Positions 1-12,500 of a stretch of 64,000 nt of DNA are shown here, in pieces. The notes beneath the pieces were generated by a model. It was not told the origin of the DNA and did not search any database. It saw only the letters and a list, made by a program, of their open reading frames with translations. The stretch's first letter is position 1; the number at the start of each line of letters is the position of its first letter. The position numbers were made by a program, and so were the translations under genes. This DNA comes from Phallusia fumigata (Eukaryota > Chordata > Ascidiacea > Phlebobranchia > Ascidiidae). The stretch is from contig QXVZ01013385.1 in NCBI GenBank assembly GCA_008931825.1, positions 23,924-87,923 of the forward strand. Reading direction: 5' to 3'.

Positions 1-49
1 GAGATTTTGGTGATTGTGAAACACACGGACAGATTTGTGTCTCTTTCAG

Positions 50-304
50 ATATGGGTTTTGACAGATACAAGTTCGTTGTCCAATGTGTGATTGGTGAGC
101 AGCGGGGTGAGGGAGTAAAGATGGGATGTCGTTGTTTCTGGGACTCAGATACAGACAACTGTGCACAAGACGTTTTCATGAATGTAAGCAATTTGTTAGA
201 TTCAATTTATTTGTGTCTTAAGTTTATGCTTCAAGACTGTTCTTGTGTTTTTGCAGAGCTCATTGTTTTGTGTCACTGCAGCATTTGGTGTTTTTTACTA
301 CTGA
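50..304 (+). CDS. DYNLT2B: Tctex-type dynein light chain, last two exons (partial)
   Basis: The C-terminal part of a Tctex1-family dynein light chain, which serves cytoplasmic dynein-2 and ciliary transport in the TCTEX1D2 subfamily. Exon 50-183 follows a pyrimidine-rich acceptor ending at 49 and encodes MGFDRYKFVVQCVIGEQRG, then a conserved CFWDSDTDN block and DVFMN, ending at a GT donor at 184. Exon 257-304 follows TTTTTGCAG and encodes SSLFCVTAAFGVFYY before TGA at 302-304. The MGFDRYK, IGEQRGEGV and terminal FYY signatures match TCTEX1D2 (DYNLT2B) better than DYNLT1 or DYNLT3, by recall. The N-terminal exons lie outside the window. The gene converges on the BCOR-like gene, with 293 bp between the two stop codons and no clear AATAAA for this gene in that gap. 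Confidence 0.9.
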
Positions 305-597
305 ATGTTCAACGTTGTCAATTTGGACACTTACCATATTTTCCGCAGATTCTATTTTGTGTACTAAACACTGTAAAATACAAAGGTTATGTCTTTTTGT
401 ATTTAGCAGTCAAATTGCGCAGTACGAAAAGGTGTAGAAAACAGAAGGGCCTTGCTTGCAACATGTAAAAGCGCATAAACAAGAATCAACTCATTGGAAA
501 TGTGCAAAAAATAATAGAAAATAACTCATGATCAGACGTAGGCAGTGATCACAGAAACTAGTGATAGTTCACAAGTTTCTTGCTTGCTTTAAGACGT

Positions 598-3500
598 CTA
601 GAAGCTAGCTGTATTTAAATGTGCATTAGTGGCACCAAGAGTACAAAATCCATTTTCAAGCTTTCTCTCATCACATGGCTTGTATGGTAACTGTTTTAGT
701 GACTTGGGGGTGTTATAACTTTGATCTTTTGCGCAATGTTCTCCATCAGAATTCTGATGTAAAAAGGAAGATCTTGTTGGTGATTGGGCATTATCATGTA
801 AGTTCGTAAAGGTGGTTTCCATCAAGGGCAAAAACTCTGTTGACTCCTGCTTACAGTTCATTTCACATGCACTTTTCACATGTTTTTCTGGTGGAAAAGA
901 AAGTCTGTGTAACCTGTTATTTGAACTGCTAGAAGCTTCGTCCAAATGTTTTTCTTCACCAACAGACATTGTATTTGTAAGATGAAGGGAAGTACTGGGC
1001 ACAAGCGAATTTCGGTTTGTTTCTGTGTATGAGCAACATGGTTCTTCATTAAGGAAACTTGAATGACCCAATTGGGGTTTTTCAGCAGTGGGATTCGTAC
1101 TCAGCTTTTCCAGCATTTCAGTAGATCCGTTACTGTGAACACGGTAGTGTTTAAATTCCCCAATATGTCGCTCAGTTGGTACCAACTCAACTAAAGGCCA
1201 ATCGGCGATATCACTTGGCAGACATGACTGAATGCCAGGGACCTAGATATAGAAAAAATGAACTGTTTTATCAAGCAAATAAGGGTGGAGGTTTAAGTAA
1301 TAGCTTTTTTAACCTACCCAGTTGGTTGAAACATTTGACATAAAGACTGCAGTTGCCATAGTTTTAATGTCCACCGGAAACCGCAGCAAAAATTCTCCTC
1401 TGGAACATTTTGTGTGCTCCAGCATATCATTCAGCAGGTGATAGTTGGATCGACTATGATATTAACATAAGGTCAGATATGTTCATAAAAGTGGTCTGCA
1501 ACCATAATGGCCAACACCCACCTGGCAGTAGCTGTGGGTTGCACATAGTATGTCGGAAGTGGAGGTTCATCGAATACTTTGAAGTCCATAAAATCACATT
1601 CATCTGAGCTGGGTGGATCAGCAGTGACATCATATACATGTGGAACCTTTTTGTCTAATTTTTCAAATAAAACCACATGCTTTAGATTGAGTCCATGTGC
1701 TTAACTAATCAACAGTATGTTTAACCAACCAAGAACAGTGGATGGTGTGATCTTCCACAGTAAATCAGGATCATCAGCAAGGTTACTGTCCAGTGGTTTA
1801 AGCTCCTTCAGATAACCTAAAACAACACATATATGTTACATGTATACCACTTTATGTAGATTTTTGCAGTAGCAAACACATATCCATGTTTACATGTCAA
1901 AAAATATACTGTTTAAGCAACTTTTTTTTCAACTGTACCTGACAAAAATTTATCCATAGCAGGACTTCTGATCATATTTCTAATAGACCTTCCTGAAAAT
2001 TTGCTCAGCAGTGGGTCAGCACCACATGATAGCAAAAGCCTGGTCATCTCCAAATGGTCATATTCAATTGCATCATGAACAGGTCTACAATTTTAAACAT
2101 GACAGAAATTGTATTGCGCTTACAGCTTTTTAGCAATTGTACATCAATTTACCTAGTTCCATCAGTGGAGTTGAGATTAACATCAGCACCATATTCCAGC
2201 AGAAGTCGAGCAGTTTCAAGTCGGTTATGCACACAAGCCTCATGCAAAGCAGAATAGCCAGCATTGTCCTTAGTGTTGACATCAAAACCTCTTTCCAGGT
2301 AGTGCTGAAGATTTTCCTAAACAGAATCAACAGTTGCAGCTAAGATCAGCAGCAGATAGTAAGAGGTTTTTGTACTCACCACATAACCAAACCTAGCAGC
2401 TTTGTGCAACACAGTTTCACCAATTGCAGAGTTGCAGGTCAATTTCTTTAAGTCTAAAACAAGTATAACACTGTTGAATGGACACCATTCACAAAATGTT
2501 TAGTTTATATTCCCTACAACATTCATATTACCAACACCAAAGGTGGCCAAAATCATGGATTATTGTATGAAAGTGGCCAGATATAACGACCTTTTTAAAC
2601 ACTTAAGCACACCTATTTGGTAGTTCAACACAACATAACATGTATTGCAAGTTCAACTCACAGGAAAAGTAAGCATTTAAACTTGCAGCAAAAAATGGTC
2701 ACACACACCACAAAAACCAAATGTGGGATAGAATCATGCTGCTTACTTTGTGGAATAGGTGATGGGTGTGGCATTAAACGATGGTCCTTGAAAAAGCTGA
2801 GTGGTGTTGATGATCTTGACAGTCTGCCATGCTGGAATGATCTGAAGTCATTGAAGGATGATGCAAACTTTGAAGTTGTTGGGGTGTCTTCGAGGTTATC
2901 CAAGCCCTGTTCATCTTTGATCTAACGGGAAGCAATTTTAACATGCAATAGACACTTTTTCCAGCTCACTGTTTTACCTTGATTGGAGTTTGGTTTAAAA
3001 ATGCCACCTCATTTGATGTGTCTGGTGAAGGACTGCAAGGAGTTGATATCACTTCTTGTTTAATGGCCTGTTTAAAAGAAAAAAAACAGATAAATCATTT
3101 TCAACTGCTGCTGCTCAAAAAAAGTGAAGTGGGCAAGTAAATGAGAGTGTTTTGCATGCAATGTAGTTTACCCAGTTTCTAACAGAAAAGTAATATTTAT
3201 AAAATTTAGGCAATAGGAAAGCTTAAGTAAAAAGAAATCCTACCTGGACAGGAGTCTGAGTCACCTCATTCTGACTGCTTATATTACAAGTATCAATAGG
3301 CTTGTCAACCCTGCAAAACATGTTTAAAATTTATTCCTTATTTGATCAATGAATAAGGTTTCTTAACAAACCTGGGCATGAGTTTTTCTGAATGTTTCTT
3401 TTTTGAAGATTTGCTTTTAACAACTTTGTCTTTTAGAGGTGATGTATGTTTTTGTTTTTTAGGTGTTTTATCAGTTGGCGCTTCAGTAAGAATTTTCGGT

Positions 3501-6500
3501 TTTCTGCCACGTTTCTTTTTTAGCTTCGTCGGAGTGTCCAACAAAAGGGATCCATTTACACTTTCTTTTTCACTCTTTAAACTTTCACTTGGTACCAAAC
3601 TGCCACTGGGTGTGTAAACTGGAACAATTTGTGACTTGCTTGCACCTAAAGCACTCTTTAGCACCTGTGCCTCCTTTTCAGTCAGTTCATCGCCAAAAAG
3701 GTTAGATGACTGTTTGGGTACTTCTGCATCTTTTAAGCATTCTTTGGGGGGCAAAACGGGAGCTGTTCCAGTGTATAACTCCAGTAAGGTCGCAGATATC
3801 ACAGGTGCCTGCTTTTTATCCGTATGACTTACAACAGGCTGGTCAAGTTTTGCATTTGACTGCTTTATGGGTGACAGGCTATTAGACAAGTTGCACTTTT
3901 TGGTCCGTTTTGCATCAGACTCCTTGCCATGTTTTTCTTTATGAGTGTTTTTGAATTTTTGGTTCATGGATCTTTTTTGTTTCCTTTTCAACTTTTCATG
4001 CTTTGACTTCCGCGACAGTTTATCAGTAGTCCTTGATTTGATCATTTTATCTTTTAAACGCAGCCCACTGCTCCCAACCTTCGTCTTTAACCTGCCCCTC
4101 TCCAAATGTTTCCTAGGCCGTGTAGATCTTATTTTACTTTTTCTGTCATCATTTTCTTCGGAATGAGACAACTGTTCCTTGAAGGATGAACAAGATTCAC
4201 TTGAAATTGTTCTAAACTGTTTACTTTTGGATTTGTGCAAGATCTTCTGTTTCGGCTTTAGACCTTTTTGCTGCTTTTGTTTAAATTTTCTCTTGAGTGG
4301 TATTTGATCAAGGTCACTAAAAATGTCCATGGAATGATCGGAACTGCCATTAAACGATTGACTAGTTCCCCGTGAAGAATGGCGTTTCGGTCGGCGCTTT
4401 GCTAAACCAATTTTCTTTCCCTTGGTTGGTTTAATGATTGGGCAGCAAAAATCTTCATCACTTGAATCATCATTTTCAGGGTCTGTGCTAGAAAAGTCGT
4501 CATACGTGGGCCACAGAAATTCATCATCTACACAATGACACATAATGCATAGTTATGCCAGACAATCATATGCAAACTTATGAATAAAACAAACCTGTCT
4601 CTGACATCTTTGGACGCTTCTCAGACTGAGGTATAGTGTCCCTAGATGGCTTTCTCATTGTATCAGTTGACACAGAATCCACATCAGTACTTTGGGATCG
4701 TCGCTTTTTTTCAGTACATTCGCCATTATCTAAAATCACATTATACACAAAAACGGTAAACTTTTATCAGTGAATGGGTTCAAACTAGGGAAAAGTACCG
4801 AAAGGACCTTCAGTACATACACAGAGGATGCTGATTACTGATACCTGCAAGTGCTTTTCGTTTTCTTCCTTTCTTTGATTTTGGTTCTGATGCAACTGCT
4901 TCATCACTGGACTTCTTTTCACTTGGTGGTTCTTGGAGATTATTTTCGGTGTTTGCAGTTGTGTCAGATATGTTTTTCATCACACAAGGTTCACTTGTGG
5001 TCATATCAACAACAACTGGTTTGTTGTGTGGATCTTCCGAAGTACTTGCTTTGTGGATAACTGACCCTCGCTCAGTTATGTCAGACACACCATCATTTTT
5101 TGTAGTTGTGTCCTTGTTTACAACACCTCCATTGACATAAGACTTATGTTCTACCACAGTTGAAGGGTTGATGACATTCGTGGTTTCTGGTAACAGTTCA
5201 TGATGGTTAGAAACATTACTGTCCAACTTATCCCAAGATTTGGGTTGTGGCTTTGCAACAAGCCTGTCATCCTCACTGTGTGTCAATTGGGATGGTGTCT
5301 GTAATACTTGGCTGGGTAAAGTTACAGAAATGGGTTGTGATCTGAATTGTGACAGTTGATCCATAGAGCTCTGTGAATATTTCTCTGCTTCCTTTGAGTT
5401 CCAACCATTTAAGGGTGTAGAGTTCACTACAACTGACCCCATACTACTGGAAGCAATGTTGTTGTGCTGGAGAGGCAGGTTGGTGGGATATTTAGAAGGC
5501 ATTTTTGGGAGATTCTGGTCATTTGGACGTTTTAACTGAATGTCTGATTCAGAAGGGTACCTCATGTTTTGGCGAACTGCTGAAAAAGAGCTTTCACCAT
5601 TTTGGTATGGTGAATAATAGGACACACTTGATGTTGAAGGGGTTGGAATGGAACCAGCTGATATATTGTTAGGTGGCAATTTTCTTGGCAAATCAGCCTG
5701 TTTGTAAAAATCAGTTGAAAGTGGAGCTTTAATCCGTGTCGCATCAATACTTTTGGAAAGCATGTTGGAGTCTTGAAAAGGAGAATTAGATGAAGAAATA
5801 TAGCCTTGCTTTGCTATAAATTCACTGGTATTTCGAGAAGGTTTTACTATCGGTGAAGATGAATTTGGTCTTGCCAGGTGATCAATATGAAATGAAGCCT
5901 TTTCTGGGTGGTGACGTTTAACATCAGTATCAGTTCTGTGATCTTGAGGTTTGGGTATTTTTCCAGACAAGTAGCTATCATACATACTGTTGTCACTTCT
6001 TTTATAGTTCCTTGACGATGATGAATCATTGCAACTAGCAGGTTTGCTTTTTGGAAGATGTTGATAACTCAGGTTTGTCCTTTCTGGATACTGTTTTCCA
6101 GTAAGTGGTGACATCACATCCCGCATTGGACTTGCATACTTGGAATGAGATACGTTGTATGATGTTGGAGTGCTGTTAGATGGGCGCGGCATGTGGTCAA
6201 ATGGACTTGGAAAGTGATCATAAGACGGTGGTGGAGGAGGTGGTGGAACATAGTTGTTTGTGTGTGGCTTTTCGTAAACACTCAACACATCAGGTCTTAA
6301 TCTCCCCAGTGATTGGCTGGTAAATTGGGCAGAAGGGTGGCCTAGGTCATACATCTGTCCAAGTTGTGGGGGTGCTAACAGGGAAAATGGAGAATATGGT
6401 TGGTACAAAAGATGAACAGGATCAGGAACAAGAGATGATGCAGGTGCACCAGGTAGCATTCCATTTGGTAGCCATCCAGAGTAATTCTAAACAAATTTGG

Positions 6501-9500
6501 TTGATAAACATAGCATGAAAAGTAATAAGACCATAAATTATACGTTTTTTTGCATATTGATTTAAAGTGCCAAAAAGGTACTTTGCAGCTTTACCTAACA
6601 AAACATGCCATGGTGTTTTTACATGGTTGGGTATTGCAACAACAACATTTAGTTATATGACATAAATAGTTTCATAAAATTTACAAAATACAAACCATAG
6701 GTTGTTTGCTTTTTTCTTTAAACGCCAGATTTTGGTTTAACTTTTCCACAGGTAGATTGTTCATCTTTAAATAGTCTTCAGGAAGTTTGCCCATGTTGTC
6801 TCTAGATTAGTAACTAACTTTTAATACAAATCTTTTTTGCTGAACTCCTCTATGTTAGTGGGTAATTAAATTATTGTTAGTATTAACGGGTTTGGCGTAG
6901 TTTTACCCAAGAAGGAAAAAAAGTAAATGTACAAACCTTTTCGCACGATCGGCACCGTAGCGAAGTAACAAGTCAATCACCTTGGTATCCCCACACTTAG
7001 CAGCAACATGTAGTGCAGTGGTTCCGTTCTGTAAAAAAAATCAAACCATTACGATTGGCGCGTTTAGGCGACAAACGCTGCCAGGCAAAGCATTCGAATT
7101 TTATTCATCAGTGGGCGCTGCCACCTCACGGATTCGCGATCTTGGTGGTCGGTGACGCAACACGACAAGTTGTGTGTGAGGAAAGCGCGCGCTGCGCATG
7201 TGCGCTTCCTGTTCAGTCACGCGTGACCGGGTAGAAAAAGGAGTGAGAAAAAGATTAGTCTACAAGCGGGGAGAGCAGCCGCGCCGAGGTGACGTAGCGG
7301 CTTTGTGAAGGGAAAGAAACCGAGAGGTAGGCTTGTCATGAACCGTAAACTAGTTTTGGCGACTGAAACTGTAGGTAGGATGACCGAAGGTTTGGTTAGG
7401 GAGAGTTGCAACAATGCGATAAATTTGCTTAGTTTGTAATGCCAAAATGTAATCTGTGTGTTTTATTTTGTCGATTGTTTCCAGCATTTTGCTCACCAGC
7501 CACACACAAGTAGCAAAATGAAGATGCCTAGTGTTGATCAGACAGTGGCTGAAATTGAACAACAGCACCATGGTTGGGAAAGGCTGTTTCATGAAATTAA
7601 GCTCACAGCTGCCAACTACGAATTGCCTTGCAAAGTTGCGAAATTACAAGTCAACCGTATGAGAAACCGGTATCGAGATGTCAGCCCATATGACCACAGC
7701 AGGGTTAAACTGCTGAATGGACCAAGTGATTACATTAACAGTAGTTTGGTAGAGGTGGAAACTGCAGGAAGGCAATACATTCTGTCACAAGGCCCACTTC
7801 CTTCGACAGCAGGTCATTTGTGGCAAATGGTGTGGGAGCAAAATTCCAAAGCTGTAATAATGCTCAATAAAGTTATTGAGAAGGGTGCTCGAAAATGCCA
7901 TCAGTATTGGCCCCTGGAGAGGGGAATGCCAATGCCATTTGCAGAGGATGGGTTTGAAATTGAACTCATTGCTGAAGACAACATGGCAAACTTTATTGTT
8001 CGGACATTAAAATTGTCCAAATTAAATTCTGGTGAAGATGCTAGAACCATTTATCAATTCCACTACATTGCCTGGCCTGATTTTGGTGTACCAGAATCTC
8101 CAACTGCTTTTCTGGAGTTTTTGACATGTGTGAGAAGCAAAAGAGTATTGGAAAATGATGTTGGGCCAGCTGTGATTCATTGCAGTGCTGGTATTGGTCG
8201 CTCTGGTACATTTGCACTTGTTGACACATGCCTTGTTTTCTTGGAAAAAAACATTCCATTCAACATAAAGGACACTTTGCTGGAAATGAGGAAGTACAGA
8301 ATGGGACTCATTCAAACTGCACAACAATTGAGATTTAGTTACCTCGCCATCGCAGAATGTGCCAGAAGGTTAACGGTTGACAAGGATGGCAATGTCACTT
8401 CAAGCAGCGTGTCGGATATCGAGTCTGATGATAGTGGTGATGATGAAAGCCAAGAATCAGATGATGGACATCAACAAAATGGTGAGGGTGATTCGGAGGA
8501 AAAAGCGGAAGACAGCAGAGAGTCGGAATCAAAAGATAACAGAAAACGTCATGCAGAAAAAGATGGCGAAGCAACTGAAGAAAAGAGGGGAAAACAGGAG
8601 GAAAATACTCCACCTGAACCTGAAACTGTTCCTAAGGAGCACAATAACAATGTTTCAGATCTTCGTCGCAGACAACGCCAGGAAAAAAATGAAGCAACAC
8701 TCAAAAAAATTGAAGAAATTAAGAGTAACATGCAAGTCAATGACAAACGACCTAGTTGGAGACCGTATATTATAGGTGGTCTGATTGCAGGTGTTGTTGT
8801 AGGCCTGGCTGTGCGTTATTGGTTTCGTTAAATGTTAACTGGAGACCAGTTTTTTTGTGAACTACCGGTGAACAACACATGTGAGTTGTATTCACTGCAA
8901 ATGTACACCTAACACAGGGATAGCAGTTCGCCCATCCACTTTTCTGGAAAACTGAAAATGGAGATGGCAATGTATCAATCCGTTCATGTTTGTTGTTATT
9001 TGTTACACCACTTTAAATATTGGCCCCAAAATATGTATGTTTCCATCAGAGGAAAATGCAATAAATGTAACTGTTTTTTGCAACAAAGACAAATTTTATG
9101 CTTATGATTTCAATCATATTTACACTGTCTTTTAAATCCACCTGGTTTGGACAAAGTAAAATAAAAGACTGTCAATTTTAAAAAGTATAATTTCTAGTGC
9201 AGAAAGATATGTCGGCCTTAGTTTACCTCAGAAAGGTTAACATCAATTCCTTTGTCCAACAGATGTTTGATTTCAGCATGGTTTCGCTTTTTAATTGCCT
9301 CCATAAATCTACAAAAAAATGTCAAGAAAACAGTTAAACAGGATTGCCAGATGTACAAAATGAGTTAGTTGCTGAAGTCAAAACAATTAGAAAACAATTG
9401 GTTCAATTAAAGGGCAGTGAACATGATAATGCTGAGTTGCCACCATGGTTATTCAATGCATTAAGTTTATTCAGCAACTGCAGCCTTATGGGACATTGCG

Positions 9501-12500
9501 GGGGAAAAAGCGTCATCTATTCGTCACATCACGAGTTTGTTGACTTACTGCTAACCCACTATTCAAAACAAACCAATTTAAAACAGTTTGGGGCACAAGT
9601 GGAAATAAGACTGACAATCTACTAAACGAGACATGTTGGGACATATCCAAATTTACATTAGCGGCACTGTATGTAAAGGTTTTGTGCGTCACATATTGTG
9701 TGGGACTTCGTAAACGCCCACAACTAAAACACGCGCAATTCTCATAAACTCAGCTCTTGGCAGTGAGGCCATGGATCGGATTTCGATGAACCGGATGGAG
9801 GTTACGGAAATCGTGCAACACAATGCAAGTAAATCAACGCAATGCTGTGTGATAAACGCGCGTGTGCCAGTTTCGGAAAATTGCCTGCTGTGCGTTGTTT
9901 ACGCGAAATCGGGCGATTGTCCAGCGCTTTTCTCCAATATTTTGGATTGCGAAACGTCCTCGCTTGATCTGCCGTTCGTCATTTCGTTCAGTGTCGAGAA
10001 AAGACGGGTGTCGTGAAAGCAACAACAGAAAACTGGGAAGCGTGCGAGGTTTTCTTGTGAGATCACCACCTCCGTTCGAAACAGGCGTGACTCTGTCCTC
10101 AAACACACACAAAAAAATAGCAAGAAAAAATTTGCCACGAAATGTTTACGACCAGTGAGCAAACAAAATCCAAGATAAGAATTTTATGTCACTAACCAGT
10201 ACTAAAAGTAAGGGGCAAGCGGCTGTTTCGCATCCTAATTGTGGAAAATTTAAATTTTAACAAATATCAATGTAACAAATCTTAGGCAAAACACGTTTAT
10301 TTGAGTACTTGGGAGTATGGTTTTATTCAAAACCCATGTGAATTAGAAATCCTGCACCGCACGAAGCATAATACAAAGAGCATTGAAACCCCACCTTACC
10401 TTCGGCCAAAACCGCACCAACGTTTTTGTGTTTTGTGTGTTATGTTGCGAAAAACGTTCAAAATTAGCCTGCCAGCACCCACAAACCTACATGCCCTGGA
10501 GGGAAAATACAGCTCGCTACTATGGCTTTGAAGCCACGCGTGCAATACCAGGACCATTGAATTGTACCGATCTAGGAATCAGGTGCGGAAATTTATAAAG
10601 GTTGACCAACGCGGCTTTTCGGAGAAGACCGAGGAGTTGTTCAACGAACTGGAGCGTCGCTGCACTGTTGGGTTCGTGTACCAGTTCGACGAAACTACTG
10701 GTCCTGCACACAACTGGCACTCGGTAGCCTGAACGCTGCTTTGCAGAGAGCAGCCCGCGGTCTGAAGATTCGCGATCTTAGCGGTTGCGGTTGCAATACA
10801 AACGCTTGGAAGAGCGTTTTGCTTGTCGCACAGCGGCACATCCACCGCAAGCTGAGCGGTGGCAGTCAAACAACATTCGCTATCACGACGTTATTGTTCG
10901 CACTTGTTTGAGAAAAATCGCGAGTCAAGAATGTAGCCCGCAGCGCATGCGACCAAATGGTCGTGAACCCTGGCTGTGGACTGCGAATTGGAAGGTTCCT
11001 GCTCAATTCTCTGAACATATCCTTGATTGGCTCCAAATGGCCTGACACAAGGAGAGTCCTTCGAATAAATGCACGTCGGATAAGCTACGGTACCCTTTCC
11101 AAGTTCCACAGTTCACTTCAATAAACTTCAAGTTTATTTTTATCGAACGAGGTTGTTTCGTATCGATTGGTATATCAATTGCTTAAAGGCTGTAAGCCCT
11201 ATACCGGCGTTAGGTGCACGTTACTGGTTTTATTTAATAAAAAAGGTAGCTTGTCTGTCTGTACATTTTTGCAAGCAAACCAGGAACGTCTCAACAGAAA
11301 ACATGGTAGGTAAATACCACGCCAAAAGGGCAAGGTAAGTATCACGCCTGATTTGGCTTGACATTTAACCTGCTTCTGCTGTGAAACATTTGTGGCGTTT
11401 CGGCTTATTTTCGTGTGTACCTTTGTGACATCGCATTCGTTTTTTTACTAAAAAGTGTCAACCGCTATTGGAACAATTGTACACAATAACCAGGTTTAGG
11501 CCAAGTGGGGAGTTTGCCAACAGTCTAGACAAATGTGTAAAACTTGTTGTCATGCATTTTATATCTCGCCAGAGTCACATTCTGACAACCGGGCCATCAG
11601 AGAACAACGTAGTTTTAGGTGTGCTGTTTTAAACTTGTTTCTCTCTGTGGCCGCTCCCACCTCACCCTCTTTTCTCCTCTCTCTCTGCCTGCTTGTGTGT
11701 GTGGCAATTTTGCCCCGCAGTTACAAAAAAGGCAGCCCGGCCGGTTGGTGGTGCCAGTGGGTAGGCGTGGGTTTCATTTGAACAGGAAAAGCGTCACCAA
11801 GCAAACATGGGGCGGCCTCATTGCATAGTCATGGTCCTGGGCGCTACTTTTTGTTTTAACATCGCCACTTTCGCAATTGATCAGTGACGACGAACGACCC
11901 TCATACCATCGCCTTGTGATTACAGCTCCAAGCATTAATGGCGCTAAAAGTCGGTCGATTGGCCCCACGTAGTGATTGACAACACATAAAATCGTGAAAG
12001 AAAACGCTTTTCGGGTCGTCGTATTTTGTTTCTTCGCTATTTCCTGAAGATTTTACGGTTTTTTCTTTAAACTAACTAAAAACTCATTTCCACTGTTTGT
12101 CTGCCACATTTTCTGTGGCATCGATGTAAACATTGTTGTGGTATTAGTTGAAGACATGGACGATTATCCACGCAGAGGGCGCCTGGCACACACAAAGTAA
12201 ACACGGCACTTCTCTTCAAGACAGGTGGTAATGGTGGTCAATTAACAATTTTAAACCAGTTGTCAATGTACATATCTGGGAACCACAATAAAATTCATAT
12301 GGAAAGTCCCTGGTTTCTAGACCATTGTGACTTTTGAAATCAGGGTTTCTCAACATTAACTTTATTATGGTCCTAGAAAGCGATTAAAATAAAAATTGTG
12401 GTCAAAAGCAGAAATATGTTGTGGTCCATGTAGTGACAAAGGTTGGAAACCTATGATTTGAACAAAAAAAATACAAAACCCCTTTTACAAAAAATTTCAC

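Noticed and set aside
9771-10162. Overlapping ORFs on both strands of BCOR intron 1.
   Set aside because: Open in four frames at once because of local GC content; no domain or splice support.
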